The notes under the pieces: generated by a model | Told to the model about the DNA's origin: nothing | What the model saw: only the letters and a program-made list of their open reading frames with translations | Database searches by the model: none | NCBI GenBank assembly: GCA_032334235.1 | Contig: JAVSGI010000005.1 | Coordinates: 2,666,001 to 2,730,000, forward strand | Length of the DNA: 64,000 bases | Source: Paracoccaceae bacterium Fryx2 | GTDB lineage: Bacteria; Pseudomonadota; Alphaproteobacteria; Rhodobacterales; Rhodobacteraceae | Direction of reading: 5' to 3' | Shown here: positions 30,068 through 43,216 of the stretch, one piece after another | Layout: each line of letters begins with the position of its first letter | Position numbering within the stretch: the first letter of the stretch is position 1 | Made by a program: the position numbers and the translations under genes

Positions 30068-30561
30068 TTCTGGCCGCCCGGCTGAAAGACCGTCTGAACC
30101 CGCCCCTCCATGGTGCCGGTGCCGACCTTGAGGTCGATCACCAGCTTCTGCCCCGACAGCGCGCTGCTGCCCTGCGTCAGCAGCACGTCGCCGGTCATCA
30201 CCACCTCGCCGCTGGCGATGGTGTAGACCGCCTCGCGCGATTCGGCGGCCTCGGTGGCATTGGCCAGCGTGACGCCGCCGCTTGCCAGCAGCCGGTCGAT
30301 GCCGGTGCCGCCCTGGCTGTATTCCACCCGGACCGACGCGGCCGACAGGCGCATCGTGCCCTGGCCGACCAGCACGTTGCCGGTGAATACCGCCGTGCCG
30401 TCGGCCTGGTTGATGGAAAGCTGATCGGCCTCGATCTCCACCGGCAGCGAGGTGTCCTGCTTCAGCCCGCCGAAGGCCACGTCCGCCCCCTGCGCCGCAG
30501 CGCCCAGCGGCATCAGGCCAAGCGCGCAGGTCAGCAAAAGGGTGCGAAAGGGATGCGACAT
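30064..30561 (-). CDS. lptA: LPS periplasmic bridge protein LptA
   Basis: LptA forms the periplasmic bridge for LPS between LptC and LptD. The 165-residue precursor starts MSHPFRTLLLTCALGLMPLG, a signal peptide cleaved near AAAQG, followed by OstA-fold beta repeats (SINQADGTAVFTGNVLV, ASGEVVMTGDVLLTQG). The ATG at 30561 has GAGG at a good distance; a TTG at 30585 overlapping the lptC stop would add eight residues before the signal peptide and is less likely. Part of lptC-lptA-lptB. Confidence 0.9.
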   Translation of the reverse strand: MSHPFRTLLLTCALGLMPLGAAAQGADVAFGGLKQDTSLPVEIEADQLSINQADGTAVFTGNVLVGQGTMRLSAASVRVEYSQGGTGIDRLLASGGVTLANATEAAESREAVYTIASGEVVMTGDVLLTQGSSALSGQKLVIDLKVGTGTMEGRVQTVFQPGGQK

Positions 30562-30581
30562 GCCTTGCCTCTGAAACCAAA

Positions 30582-31190
30582 TCAATTCGCGGGCTCGTAT
30601 ATCAGCTTCACGCGGCCCGTGAAAACAAGAAGATAAGCTCCGGGGACAGCGGCATCCTCGGAGAGGGTCATGCGACCGGCAGAAAGGTTGCCGATCGGGC
30701 CTGTGGCGGCAATCGCGCCAGCCGAGTCCATCCGGGTCCGGTCGAGTGCCGCAATCAGGCCGTCGGTGGTGACATGGTAACCCGTGGAGGTGGTGATTTC
30801 AACGCCGCCGCCAAGGGTGAGGCGCCGGTTGGCGGTATCCATCAGCCCGCTGTGCGCCCGGACCTCGGTGCTGGCGCCGTCGGGTGTGGCCAGCGTGGCG
30901 CGCAGGGTCGCGGCGGTCACCCGGCCCTGGTCGGCGGTGTCGGGGCGGGCCTCGTCGGCAGAGAAGGTCAACGCGGCGCCGTCGGCGGTGACGCCGGCAT
31001 AGGTGGGCGCGGTGATGCGCGGCTCGCGGATCCGGTCGGCGACATCGACGGTGGCGTAAGGGATCGCATCCTCGGGGTTGATGCTGCGCGAGACCAGAAA
31101 CAGTGTCGAAAGCAGGCCGAGCGCCGCCAGCGGCAGCACGATCTTCAGCCAGGCCACCACCCGGGAATGCAGGTTGTCATGGCCTGCCAT
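30582..31190 (-). CDS. lptC: LPS export protein LptC
   Basis: LptC is the bitopic inner-membrane protein that receives LPS from LptFG and hands it to LptA. The 202-residue protein has a short cytoplasmic N-terminus, a membrane anchor (about 12-30, VAWLKIVLPLAALGLLSTLF), a beta-jellyroll periplasmic domain and repeated OstA-like elements (GGVEITTSTGYHVTTDGL). The ATG at 31190 is chosen because the helix then begins near residue 12. The stop is 20 bases before the lptA ATG. Confidence 0.87.
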   Translation of the reverse strand: MAGHDNLHSRVVAWLKIVLPLAALGLLSTLFLVSRSINPEDAIPYATVDVADRIREPRITAPTYAGVTADGAALTFSADEARPDTADQGRVTAATLRATLATPDGASTEVRAHSGLMDTANRRLTLGGGVEITTSTGYHVTTDGLIAALDRTRMDSAGAIAATGPIGNLSAGRMTLSEDAAVPGAYLLVFTGRVKLIYEPAN

Positions 31191-31330
31191 CGGGGGCCTT
31201 TCGCGGCTGGGGCATGGCGGCGGCCCCTGTCGGGCGCGGGGCAGCCCCGGCCATGGCGCAAGGGTATGCCCGGCTGCCCGCCACGCCAGACGGTGTGCCG
31301 CGCCGGTCGGCGGCACCCCGCCGACCCGGG

Positions 31331-31945
31331 TCAGTGGTGAAAGACATCGTTCGGCTCGTCCCAGCCCAGAAGGTCAAGCTCGGCCCGGGTCGGCAGGAAG
31401 TCGAAGCAACGTTGCGCGAGGCCAAGCCGCCCCTCGCGGATCAGCCGCTGTTCCAGTTCGGCCTTCAGGCGGTGCAGATACAGCACGTCCGAGGCGGCAT
31501 ACTCCTTCTGCGCGTCGCTCAGCGTCTCGGCGCCCCAGTCGGAGGTCTGCTGCTGCTTGGAGACATCGACGCCGACCAGTTCCTGCAACAGGTATTTCAG
31601 CCCGTGACGGTCGGTGAAGGTGCGAACCAGTTTCGCCGCGATCTTGGTGCACCAAACCGGGGCGGTGGTGACCCCCAGCGCCTGCTGCATCATCGCGATG
31701 TCGAACCGGCCGAAATGAAAGAGCTTCAGCGTCGCAGGGTCGGTCAGCATCCGGGTCAGGTTGGGGGCCTCGGTCTGGCCGCGCACGATCTGCACCAGAT
31801 GGGCATTCCCGTCGCCCGACGACAGTTGCACGAGGCACAGCCGGTCGCGGCGCGGGTCAAGACCCATGGTTTCGGTGTCGATGGCGACGACCGGACCAAG
31901 GTTCAGCCCGTCGGGCAAGTCATTGCGATAGAAGTGGATTGTCAA
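31331..31945 (-). CDS. rnd: RNase D-type 3'-5' exoribonuclease, catalytic domain only
   Basis: 204 residues of the DEDDy exonuclease family: Exo I DTET near 21-24, Exo II HFGRFD near 77-82, and Exo III YAASDVLYLHRL with Tyr and Asp spaced as in RNase D. The HRDC domains of E. coli RNase D (375 residues) are absent; the short form is usual in alphaproteobacteria. The start is a TTG at 31945 with GAGGGA at a good distance; no ATG fits. It begins 33 bases downstream of tRNA-Leu on the same strand, with no terminator seen between them. Confidence 0.88.
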   Translation of the reverse strand: MTIHFYRNDLPDGLNLGPVVAIDTETMGLDPRRDRLCLVQLSSGDGNAHLVQIVRGQTEAPNLTRMLTDPATLKLFHFGRFDIAMMQQALGVTTAPVWCTKIAAKLVRTFTDRHGLKYLLQELVGVDVSKQQQTSDWGAETLSDAQKEYAASDVLYLHRLKAELEQRLIREGRLGLAQRCFDFLPTRAELDLLGWDEPNDVFHH

Positions 31946-31978
31946 CGGCTGTTCCCTCGAATTGGCACGAAGGAACGA

Positions 31979-32063
31979 TGGTGCCCAGGAGAGGACTCGA
32001 ACCTCCACGCCTTGCGGCACACGGACCTGAACCGTGCGCGTCTACCAATTCCGCCACCTGGGC
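31979..32063 (-). tRNA. tRNA-Leu (CAG anticodon)
   Basis: 85 bases, with the 7-bp acceptor GCCCAGG/CCTGGGC, discriminator A and an encoded CCA end. The D-loop region is GCGGAATTGGTAGACGC. The anticodon stem CACGG/CCGTG has loop TTCAGGT, giving CAG. The long class II variable arm and the T arm GGTTCGAGTCC are typical of tRNA-Leu. A sigma-70-like promoter lies just upstream. Confidence 0.96.
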
Positions 32064-32080
32064 ACGGTGTCGTGAAGGGG

Positions 32081-32109
32081 GATTTAAAGAGGGCGGCGGG
32101 GAGTGTCAA
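32081..32109 (-). promoter_or_regulatory. Promoter of tRNA-Leu (and probably rnd)
   Basis: On the minus strand TTGACA (32109-32104) and TTAAAT (32087-32082) are 16 bases apart, about 19 bases upstream of the mature tRNA 5' end. It is among the best sigma-70-like promoters in the window. Confidence 0.7.
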
Positions 32110-32211
32110 CCGGGTGTCATGAAAATTCGTGCGGGCTTTTGCGCCTTGTCCGGCAAGGCCCCAGTCGGTATGCAACTGTACAGGTTTTCAGGGTTCCCAA
32201 GGGGGCAACGG

Positions 32212-33192
32212 ATGAACAGGCTGGTCACGATCTACGGCGGTTCGGGCTTTGTCGGGCGCTATGTCGCACGGCGGATGGCGCAACTTGGCTGGCGCGTCCG
32301 CGTCGCCGTGCGCCGCCCGAACGAGGCGCTGTTCGTGCGGACCTTCGGCGTGGTCGGCCAGGTGGAGCCGGTGCTGTGCAACATCCGCGACGAGGCGTCG
32401 GTGCGCGCGGTGATGAAGGGGGCGGATGCGGTGGTGAACTGCGTCGGCGTTCTGGCCGAGGTCGGCAAGAACCGCTTCACCGCAGTGCAGGCCGAAGGGG
32501 CCGGTCGGATCGCGCGGCTGGCGGCCGAGGAAGGCGTGGCCAACCTGGTGCATATCTCCGCCATCGGGGCCGATGCGGAGTCGAAAAGCGCCTATGCCCG
32601 CAGCAAGGCGGCGGGCGAGGCGGCGGTGCTGGCGGCCTATCCGCGCGCCGTGATCCTGCGGCCTTCGGTGATCTTCGGGGCCGAGGACCAGTTCTTCAAC
32701 CGCTTCGGCGCGATGGCGCGCAACTCTCCGGTGCTGCCGGTGGTGGGCGGCGCGACGCTGTTCCAGCCGGTGTTCGTCGATGACGTGGCGCAGGCGGCGG
32801 TGATGGGCGCGCTTGGACAGGCGCGCCCCGGCATCTACGAGCTTGGCGGGCCGGACCGCGAAACCTTCCACGACCTGATGCGGCTGATGCTGACGGTGAT
32901 CCGCCGCCGCAAGATGGTGGTGAACATCCCGTTCTTCGTGGCGCGGATCATGGCTTTCGTGCTGGACGGGGTGCAGGCCGTGACCTTCGGTCTGATCACC
33001 AACGGGATGCTGACGCGCGATCAGGTGCGCAATCTGGCGCGCGACAATGTGGTGGGTTCCGGTGTCATGACCTTTGCCGACCTCGGCATCACCCCCGCCG
33101 CGATGGGCGCGGTGTTGCCCGAGTATCTGTGGCCCTATCGCCCCTCGGGGCAGTATTCGTCGATCAAGGATTCGGCGAAGAACCTGCGCTGA
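32212..33192 (+). CDS. Complex I-associated NAD(P)-binding SDR protein (NDUFA9-like)
   Basis: 326-residue extended short-chain dehydrogenase. The Rossmann motif [19 protein letters not shown] is at the N-terminus, [10 protein letters not shown] near 80, and a Y-x3-K-like pair YARSKAAGE near 127. The C-terminal half ([25 protein letters not shown]) matches the NDUFA9-related family that associates with NADH:quinone oxidoreductase in alphaproteobacteria and mitochondria. The ATG follows AAGGGGGCAACGG. It lies 16 bases upstream of uppP, so the two are probably cotranscribed. A role in complex I assembly is inferred from the family. Confidence 0.83.
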   Translation: MNRLVTIYGGSGFVGRYVARRMAQLGWRVRVAVRRPNEALFVRTFGVVGQVEPVLCNIRDEASVRAVMKGADAVVNCVGVLAEVGKNRFTAVQAEGAGRIARLAAEEGVANLVHISAIGADAESKSAYARSKAAGEAAVLAAYPRAVILRPSVIFGAEDQFFNRFGAMARNSPVLPVVGGATLFQPVFVDDVAQAAVMGALGQARPGIYELGGPDRETFHDLMRLMLTVIRRRKMVVNIPFFVARIMAFVLDGVQAVTFGLITNGMLTRDQVRNLARDNVVGSGVMTFADLGITPAAMGAVLPEYLWPYRPSGQYSSIKDSAKNLR

Positions 33193-33208
33193 CAGGAAGG
33201 GGCCGGCC

Positions 33209-34015
33209 ATGACGGAACCGACGACACTGGTCGCGCTGCTGCTTGGCGTGATCGAGGGGCTGACGGAGTTCATTCCGGTCTCCTCTACCGGGCACATTCT
33301 GCTCGCGGGGCATTTTCTGGGGTTTGAAAGTGCCGGCAAGACCTTCGAGGTGGTGATCCAGCTTGGGGCTGTGCTGGCGATCCTGCTGGTTTACGCGGCG
33401 CGGCTTTGGGCGGTGTTCGCGGCGGCGCCGCATGACCCGGCGGCGCGGCGCTTCATCGTCTCGGTGCTGGTGGCGTTTCTGCCGGCTGTGTTGATCGGCG
33501 TTCTGGCGCATGACTTCATCAAGACCGTGCTGTTCGAAAGCCCGATGCTGATTTCGGTCATGCTGATTGCGGGCGGGGTGGTGCTGCTGTTCGTCGACCG
33601 TCTGGCCCCTGCGCCGCGGCATGAGGACGCGATGGCGCTGCCCCTGGGGATGGCGCTGAAGATCGGGTTCTTCCAGTGCCTGGCGATGGTGCCCGGCGTG
33701 TCGCGCTCGGGTGCGACGATTGTCGGCGCGCTGATGCTGGGGGCCAGCAAGCGGGCGGCGGCGGAGTTTTCGTTCTTCCTCAGTATGCCGACCATGGCCG
33801 GGGCCTTTGCCTATGATCTTTACAAGAACCGCGACGTGCTGGACCTCAGCGCGATGTCCGAGATAGCCGTGGGCTTTGCCGCTGCGCTGGTGACAGCCAT
33901 CCTCGTGGTGCGCTGGGTGTTGGGCTATGTCAGCCGCAAGGGCTATGCGCTGTTCGGCTGGTGGCGAATCATCGTGGGGACGGTGGCTTTGACGGCGCTT
34001 TTGCTGGGACATTGA
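33209..34015 (+). CDS. uppP: Undecaprenyl-diphosphatase UppP (BacA)
   Basis: UppP dephosphorylates undecaprenyl diphosphate to recycle the lipid carrier for peptidoglycan and surface glycans; extra copies give bacitracin resistance. The 268-residue membrane protein has the catalytic [14 protein letters not shown] motif near residues 14-27 and the second motif GVSRSGATI near 164-172, with about eight membrane segments. The start ATG follows AGGAAGGGG. Two inverted repeats follow before gltD. Confidence 0.95.
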   Translation: MTEPTTLVALLLGVIEGLTEFIPVSSTGHILLAGHFLGFESAGKTFEVVIQLGAVLAILLVYAARLWAVFAAAPHDPAARRFIVSVLVAFLPAVLIGVLAHDFIKTVLFESPMLISVMLIAGGVVLLFVDRLAPAPRHEDAMALPLGMALKIGFFQCLAMVPGVSRSGATIVGALMLGASKRAAAEFSFFLSMPTMAGAFAYDLYKNRDVLDLSAMSEIAVGFAAALVTAILVVRWVLGYVSRKGYALFGWWRIIVGTVALTALLLGH

Positions 34016-34033
34016 GCGAATAGGTAAGATTTG

Positions 34034-34061
34034 CTGCCCTATTTTCACGGAAATCGGGCAG
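34034..34061. promoter_or_regulatory. Inverted repeat A upstream of gltD
   Basis: CTGCCC (34034-34039) and GGGCAG (34056-34061) enclose a further ATTT/AAAT pairing, giving a ten-pair stem with one mismatch. It lies 18 bases after the uppP stop, has no T run, and is followed at once by a second inverted repeat. Confidence 0.5.
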
Positions 34062-34065
34062 GGAA

Positions 34066-34103
34066 ACTGACCCAAGCCCGAAAAAACCGCCAAATGGGTC
34101 AGT
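34066..34103. promoter_or_regulatory. Inverted repeat B upstream of gltD
   Basis: ACTGACCCA (34066-34074) and its exact complement TGGGTCAGT (34095-34103) are separated by 20 bases that include an A run. It lies 74 bases before the gltD ATG. The long spacer suits a protein-binding site as well as a hairpin. Confidence 0.5.
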
Positions 34104-34177
34104 AGGGCTGACTTTTATTCCCAAATCTCCCGCAGTATCAAGGCGCACCCAGATCTGACCTCCAGGGAGGCGCCCCA

Positions 34178-35614
34178 ATGGCCAAGCAACGCATGCTCCA
34201 GTTCGTCACCGTCAAGAAGGAGATGCCGGAGAAGCGTCCGCCCAGCCTGCGCGCGCAGGATTTCCACGAGATCTACCGCGAGTATGCCGACCAGAAGGCG
34301 GCGGAACAGGCGGGGCGGTGCAGCCAGTGCGGCGTGCCCTACTGCCAGAGCCATTGCCCGCTGCACAACAACATCCCCGACTGGCTGCGTCTGACCGCCG
34401 AGGGGCGGCTGCAGGAAGCCTACGAGATCAGCCAGGCCACCAACACCTTCCCCGAGATCTGTGGCCGCATCTGCCCGCAGGACCGGCTGTGCGAGGGCAA
34501 CTGCGTGATCGAGCAGTCCGGCCACGGCACGGTGACGATCGGCGCAGTGGAGAAATACATCACCGACACCGCCTGGGAACAGGGCTGGGTGAAGCCGATC
34601 CGCCCGGCGCGGGAACGGGTGGAATCGGTCGGCATCATCGGGGCCGGGCCGGGGGGGCTGGCCGCGGCCGACGTGCTGCGCCGCCGGGGCGTGCAGGTCA
34701 CGGTCTATGACCGGCACGACCGGGCGGGCGGCCTGCTGACCTATGGCATCCCCGGCTTCAAGCTGGAAAAATCGGTCGTGATGCAACGGGTTGAACAGTT
34801 GCAGGAGGGCGGCGTGCAGTTCGTGCTGAACTGCAATGTCGGGGTTGACCTGACGTTCGACGCCATTCGCGGGCAACATGATGCGGTGCTGATTGCCACC
34901 GGCGTCTACAAGGCGCGCGATCTGGCCGCACCCGGCGTGGGGGCGAAGGGCGTGGTGGCGGCGCTGGATTTCCTGACCGCGTCGAACCGCAAGAGCTTTG
35001 GCGACGAGGTTGCGGCCTATGACAGCGGCGAGTTGAACGCCAGCGGCAAGCGCGTGGTGGTGATCGGCGGTGGCGATACCGCGATGGACTGCGTTCGCAC
35101 CGCGATCCGCGAGGGGGCGGTTTCGGTCAAGTGCCTCTATCGCCGCGACCGGGCCAACATGCCCGGGTCGCAGCGCGAGGTGCAGAATGCCGAAGAGGAA
35201 GGCATCGAGTTCGTCTGGCTGACCGCACCGCGCGGCTTTACTGGCGGCGAGGCGGTCGAGGGCGTGATGGTGCAGCGGATGCGTCTGGGCGCGCCCGACG
35301 CCTCGGGGCGGCAGATGCCCGAGATCATCGAGGGGGCAGACTACGTCGAGCCTGCCGACCTGGTGATCATGGCGCTGGGCTTCGAGCCGGAACCGCTGCC
35401 CGCCCTTTGGGCCGCGCCCGATCTGGCGGTGACGCGCTGGGGCACGGTCAAGGCCGATTTCCGCAGCCATGCCACCAGCCTGCCGGGCGTCTATGCGGCA
35501 GGCGACATCGTGCGCGGGGCGAGCCTGGTGGTCTGGGCGATCCGCGACGGGCGCGAGGCGGCCGAGGCGATCCTGGACTATCTTGCGCAACCTGCGGTGG
35601 CGGCGGCAGAGTGA
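34178..35614 (+). CDS. gltD: Glutamate synthase (NADPH) small subunit
   Basis: GltD oxidises NADPH and passes electrons to GltB for glutamate formation from glutamine and 2-oxoglutarate. The 478-residue protein has N-terminal iron-sulfur cysteines (CSQCGVPYCQSHCP near 47-60 and CGRICPQDRLCEGNC near 95-109), the FAD motif GAGPGGLAAADVL near 152 and the NADPH motif VIGGGDTAMDC near 293, ending with the ATG-like GVYAAGDIVRGASLV. Precedes gltB, with a secreted-protein gene in between. Confidence 0.96.
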   Translation: MAKQRMLQFVTVKKEMPEKRPPSLRAQDFHEIYREYADQKAAEQAGRCSQCGVPYCQSHCPLHNNIPDWLRLTAEGRLQEAYEISQATNTFPEICGRICPQDRLCEGNCVIEQSGHGTVTIGAVEKYITDTAWEQGWVKPIRPARERVESVGIIGAGPGGLAAADVLRRRGVQVTVYDRHDRAGGLLTYGIPGFKLEKSVVMQRVEQLQEGGVQFVLNCNVGVDLTFDAIRGQHDAVLIATGVYKARDLAAPGVGAKGVVAALDFLTASNRKSFGDEVAAYDSGELNASGKRVVVIGGGDTAMDCVRTAIREGAVSVKCLYRRDRANMPGSQREVQNAEEEGIEFVWLTAPRGFTGGEAVEGVMVQRMRLGAPDASGRQMPEIIEGADYVEPADLVIMALGFEPEPLPALWAAPDLAVTRWGTVKADFRSHATSLPGVYAAGDIVRGASLVVWAIRDGREAAEAILDYLAQPAVAAAE

Positions 35615-35740
35615 TCCCGGCGAATTGGCGCGACGCATGACCGGGATGCACCCCGCAGCAAGACGCGGCGGCACAGGGCGAACGCCCGTCAGGGCAGCGG
35701 TGCCGACCCGAAATCGGAACCAGAGGCGAGGGTAACGGCG

Positions 35741-36454
35741 ATGGCAGGGCAGAGGACAATGACGGGCGCTGTGCTGGCGGTTGCGCTGGTGTTCGGCCTG
35801 CCGGCGGGGGCGCAGACCTTCACGCCGCCGCCCGGCTGCGAAGGCTGGCTGACGGTGCAGGCCAAGGGCTGCCGCGTGTCGAATCACTACAAGTGCAGCG
35901 CCGACGCGCCCGGCGACCAGTGGCGGGCAGACTTCGACCAGCAGGGGGTGTTCTTCCTCAGCCGGATCGACCGCGAAGCGCAGTGGGTGGAAAGCTACGA
36001 GATGTTTCCCACCGTGCGGCAACTGCTGGACCCGGACCCGGAAGATCCGGCCTCCTTCACCGAGCTGATGACCGGAAGTGACAGTTTTTCCTTCGGGCTG
36101 ACCAAGGACAATGGCGAAACAAGCCGGGTGTCCGGCTTTGACCGGCTGACCGGCAGGACCGTGGTGATTGACGGTATCAGCCTGCAGCAGACCGAATTCG
36201 AGTTCACCGAAACCGACAGCGACGGCAACGTGCAGCGCCGGTCGCGCGGGCGCGAATACATCCACCCCGAATGGCGGCTGTTCTTCGCCGGCCCCTCGGA
36301 ATGGGATTCGGCGGGTGACGGCAATTACCTACCGCTGGACGGCAGCCCGGTGCAGTTCGTCTTTCCGGGCGAACCCGGGTTCCAGTCGACCCAGCCGATC
36401 TTCGATTGCGACGCAGTGCTGTCTGCCCTGCCGCAAAGCCGGACGGGGGGCTAG
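35741..36454 (+). CDS. Secreted protein between gltD and gltB, unknown function
   Basis: 237 residues with a signal peptide (about 1-24, ending PAGAQ). The mature part has several cysteines (CEGWLTVQAKGC, HYKCSA, DCDAVL), acidic character and no motif I recognise. It starts 126 bases after gltD and ends 110 bases before gltB, all on the same strand. The placement of an exported protein inside a cytosolic enzyme operon is odd but, from memory of related genomes, may be shared by Rhodobacteraceae. No function is proposed. Confidence 0.78.
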   Translation: MAGQRTMTGAVLAVALVFGLPAGAQTFTPPPGCEGWLTVQAKGCRVSNHYKCSADAPGDQWRADFDQQGVFFLSRIDREAQWVESYEMFPTVRQLLDPDPEDPASFTELMTGSDSFSFGLTKDNGETSRVSGFDRLTGRTVVIDGISLQQTEFEFTETDSDGNVQRRSRGREYIHPEWRLFFAGPSEWDSAGDGNYLPLDGSPVQFVFPGEPGFQSTQPIFDCDAVLSALPQSRTGG

Positions 36455-36564
36455 GGCGATGCGGACCGATCCGCGCGCCCCGGCCCGGCCCGACGCCGGA
36501 AATGAAACGACCCGCGCCCGCCGGCGCGTGCCGATGGAACTGCAAAGCGCCACAGGAGGCCGTC

Positions 36565-41103
<4,539 letters not shown>

Positions 41104-41110
41104 CGGGAAG

Positions 41111-41132
41111 GGCCCCCGCGCAGGCGGGGGCC
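41111..41132. terminator. Hairpin between convergent gltB and DUF4342 gene
   Basis: A 9-bp stem GGCCCCCGC/GCGGGGGCC around GCAG lies eight bases after the gltB stop and 17 bases from the opposing gene's stop. There is no T run, so its strength as a terminator is uncertain. Confidence 0.6.
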
Positions 41133-41148
41133 GTGTCGCGTCTCGGGG

Positions 41149-41496
41149 TCAGGCGTCGGGCGGGGTGTCGGCCCTGGTTTCGGGCGGGCGGGCGTCGGGA
41201 TGGTCCGTCTCGCGTTCGACCTCGATCTTGACCTTGGTCATCATCGCGGCAATCACGCCGATGATCGCCAGCCAGGGCGCGGCGAGCACCACCACCCCGC
41301 CGGCGATGGCGCCGACCGTGACAGGCATTTCCAGCGTGAAGTCTTCGCCCGCGCGGATGCGAAGCCTGCGGACATTGCCGGTGCGGATCAGGTCCTTGAC
41401 CTTGTCCAGCAGCTGGCCGCCGGTAACCTCGATCTCTTCGACGAAGGTGCGGTGCGGCTTGTCCTTCGGGGCGTCGTTGTTGGAAGGATTGTCCAT
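41149..41496 (-). CDS. DUF4342 domain protein
   Basis: 115 residues. The central part (TFVEEIEVTGGQLLDKVKDLIRTGNVRRLRIRA, residues about 17-48) and the following hydrophobic stretch (IAGGVVVLAAPWLAIIGVIAAMM, about 65-87) match the DUF4342 family. The hydrophobic stretch predicts one membrane segment. Charged, disordered tails lie on both ends. Family function unknown. It is convergent with gltB and divergent from mtgA across 159 bases that hold no other gene. Confidence 0.8.
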   Translation of the reverse strand: MDNPSNNDAPKDKPHRTFVEEIEVTGGQLLDKVKDLIRTGNVRRLRIRAGEDFTLEMPVTVGAIAGGVVVLAAPWLAIIGVIAAMMTKVKIEVERETDHPDARPPETRADTPPDA

Positions 41497-41655
41497 GTCG
41501 GTTCTCCCGTGTTCGGCCGGTGAGTCGGCCTTGGCGGCATTTTAGCCGTTTTGCGTGACGGAATCGTGCGCTGGATCATGGACGGGCCGCTTTCGTGGGG
41601 TGAGGCCATGGCGGCTTGACCCTGCGGGCGGCTTCGTGGCTATGGTGGCGGCGTC

Positions 41656-42402
41656 ATGGTGAAAGAAACCCGCAAGAAACCGGCGACAAGGGCGGCGGCC
41701 AAGGCGGTGGCCGAGGCCGCGCCGCCACGCCCGCTGTCGCGGCGCCTGTTGGCATGGGCCCTGCGCGGGGCAGCGGCGGTGACCGGGCTCTTTGCCTTTC
41801 TGGTGATCTTGTTCTGGATGGTGAACCCGCCGACCACGATCTACATGCTGCAGGAAAGCGCCCGGCTGGGCGGGGTGGAGCGGGACTGGGTGGACATGGA
41901 CGAGATCGCGCCGGTGATGGCGCGGTCGGCCGTGGCGGCGGAGGATGCGAACTTCTGCCTGCACTGGGGCTTCGACATGGCCGCGATCCGCGCGGCGGTA
42001 GAGGCGGGCGGCAGCCGTGGCGCCTCGACCATCAGCCAGCAGGTGGTGAAGAACGTGTTCCTCTGGCACGGGCGGTCGTGGCTGCGCAAGGCGGCCGAGG
42101 CGCTGATCACCCCGGCCATGGAAACGCTGTGGTCCAAGCGCCGGATCCTGGAGGTCTATCTGAACGTGGCTGAATTCGGCGAGGGCGTGTTCGGTGTCGA
42201 GGCGGCGGCGCAGCACCATTTCGGGGTGCGTGCCGCCGATCTGACCCCGGTGCAGGCGGCGCGGCTGGCCGCGGTGCTGCCCGACCCCAAGGGCCGCAAC
42301 GCGGGAAAACCCAGCGCCTTTGTGCGCAGCCGGGCGGCGGCGGCGCTGGAAGGGGCCAAGACCATCCGCGCCGACGGCCGCGCCGGCTGCTTCGAGGACT
42401 GA
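41656..42402 (+). CDS. mtgA: Monofunctional peptidoglycan glycosyltransferase
   Basis: MtgA polymerises glycan strands from lipid II at the inner membrane. The 248-residue protein has a basic cytoplasmic N-terminus, one membrane segment (about 38-58) and a GT51 domain with the catalytic Glu in AAEDANFCLHWGFD near residue 96, then RGASTISQQVVKNVFLW, EVYLNVAEFGEGVFGVEAAA and RLAAVLPDP. No transpeptidase domain is present, as expected for MtgA. Confidence 0.94.
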   Translation: MVKETRKKPATRAAAKAVAEAAPPRPLSRRLLAWALRGAAAVTGLFAFLVILFWMVNPPTTIYMLQESARLGGVERDWVDMDEIAPVMARSAVAAEDANFCLHWGFDMAAIRAAVEAGGSRGASTISQQVVKNVFLWHGRSWLRKAAEALITPAMETLWSKRRILEVYLNVAEFGEGVFGVEAAAQHHFGVRAADLTPVQAARLAAVLPDPKGRNAGKPSAFVRSRAAAALEGAKTIRADGRAGCFED

Positions 42403-42479
42403 TCGCGGCCATTCAGCCATTGAGTTCTCGCCCCCGGCGCGGCTATGACAGGGAACCCCTGCCTGACCCGAGTGTGCCG

Positions 42480-43145
42480 ATGAACCGACTGTATCATTTC
42501 CCGCTGTCGCCCTTCTGCCGCAAGGTGCGCCTGACGCTGGCCGAAAAGCGGATCGAGGTCGAGCTGATCGAGGAGCGTTTCTGGGAGCCGAGCCCCGATT
42601 TCCTGCGGCGCAACCCGGCGGGCAAGGTGCCGGTGCTGCGCATGGACACCAAGGTGATGAGCGAAAGCCAGGCGATCTGCGAGTATCTGGAAGAAACGGT
42701 GCCCGAGCCACGCCTGATGCCGCGCGACCCTGACGGGCGGTTCGAGGTGCGCAGGCTCTGCGCCTGGTTCGACGACAAGTTCCAGTGCGAGGTGACCTCG
42801 AAGCTGCTGTACGAGAGGATCAACAAGAAGATCATGGGGCAGGGCTACCCCGACAGCAAGAACGTCAAGTTCGGGGCGAACCGGATCAAGTTCCATCTGG
42901 ATTATCTGGCCTGGCTCTTGGACCAGCGGCGTTGGCTGGCAGGCGACGTGATGTCGCTGGCCGATTTTACTGCGGCGGCGCATCTGTCGTGCCTCGACTA
43001 CATTTCCGATGTCGACTGGAACCGGCACGCGGTGGTGAAGGACTGGTATGCCAAGATCAAGTCGCGCCCCTCATTCCGGCCGCTGCTGGCCGACCAGGTG
43101 CCGGGGTTCCCGCCGCCGGCCCATTATGCCGACCTGGATTTCTAG
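42480..43145 (+). CDS. Glutathione S-transferase family protein
   Basis: 221 residues. The N-terminal thioredoxin-like domain has [20 protein letters not shown], with Ser or Cys near residue 10-13 in the glutathione-contact loop, then NPAGKVPVL and the [11 protein letters not shown] motif that binds the glutathione glutamyl group. A helical C-terminal domain follows (about 90-210) with an N-capping [15 protein letters not shown]. The substrate is unknown. Not obviously linked to its neighbours; a repeat-tail terminator separates it from queG. Confidence 0.86.
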   Translation: MNRLYHFPLSPFCRKVRLTLAEKRIEVELIEERFWEPSPDFLRRNPAGKVPVLRMDTKVMSESQAICEYLEETVPEPRLMPRDPDGRFEVRRLCAWFDDKFQCEVTSKLLYERINKKIMGQGYPDSKNVKFGANRIKFHLDYLAWLLDQRRWLAGDVMSLADFTAAAHLSCLDYISDVDWNRHAVVKDWYAKIKSRPSFRPLLADQVPGFPPPAHYADLDF

Positions 43146-43154
43146 CGGCCGGCG

Positions 43155-43210
43155 CCGGGGGGCTGTCTGCCCCCCGGGCCCCCCGCGGATATTTGAGAAC
43201 AGAAGAAAGG
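43155..43210 (+). repeat. Dispersed palindrome, copy 3 (variant stem, conserved tail)
   Basis: A 9-bp stem CCGGGGGGC/GCCCCCCGG around TGTCT is followed by GCGGATATTTGAGAACAGAAG. The tail matches copies 1 and 2 almost exactly, but the left arm of the standard palindrome is replaced by an unrelated G/C-rich stem. It lies between the GST gene and queG, and its end supplies the AAAGG used as queG's ribosome site. Confidence 0.75.
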
Positions 43211-43216
43211 TGGAGG

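Noticed and set aside
31939-32211. N-terminal extension of the NDUFA9-like protein across tRNA-Leu
   Set aside because: The extra frame runs antisense through the tRNA gene; the Rossmann motif begins right after the ATG at 32212, which has a good ribosome site.
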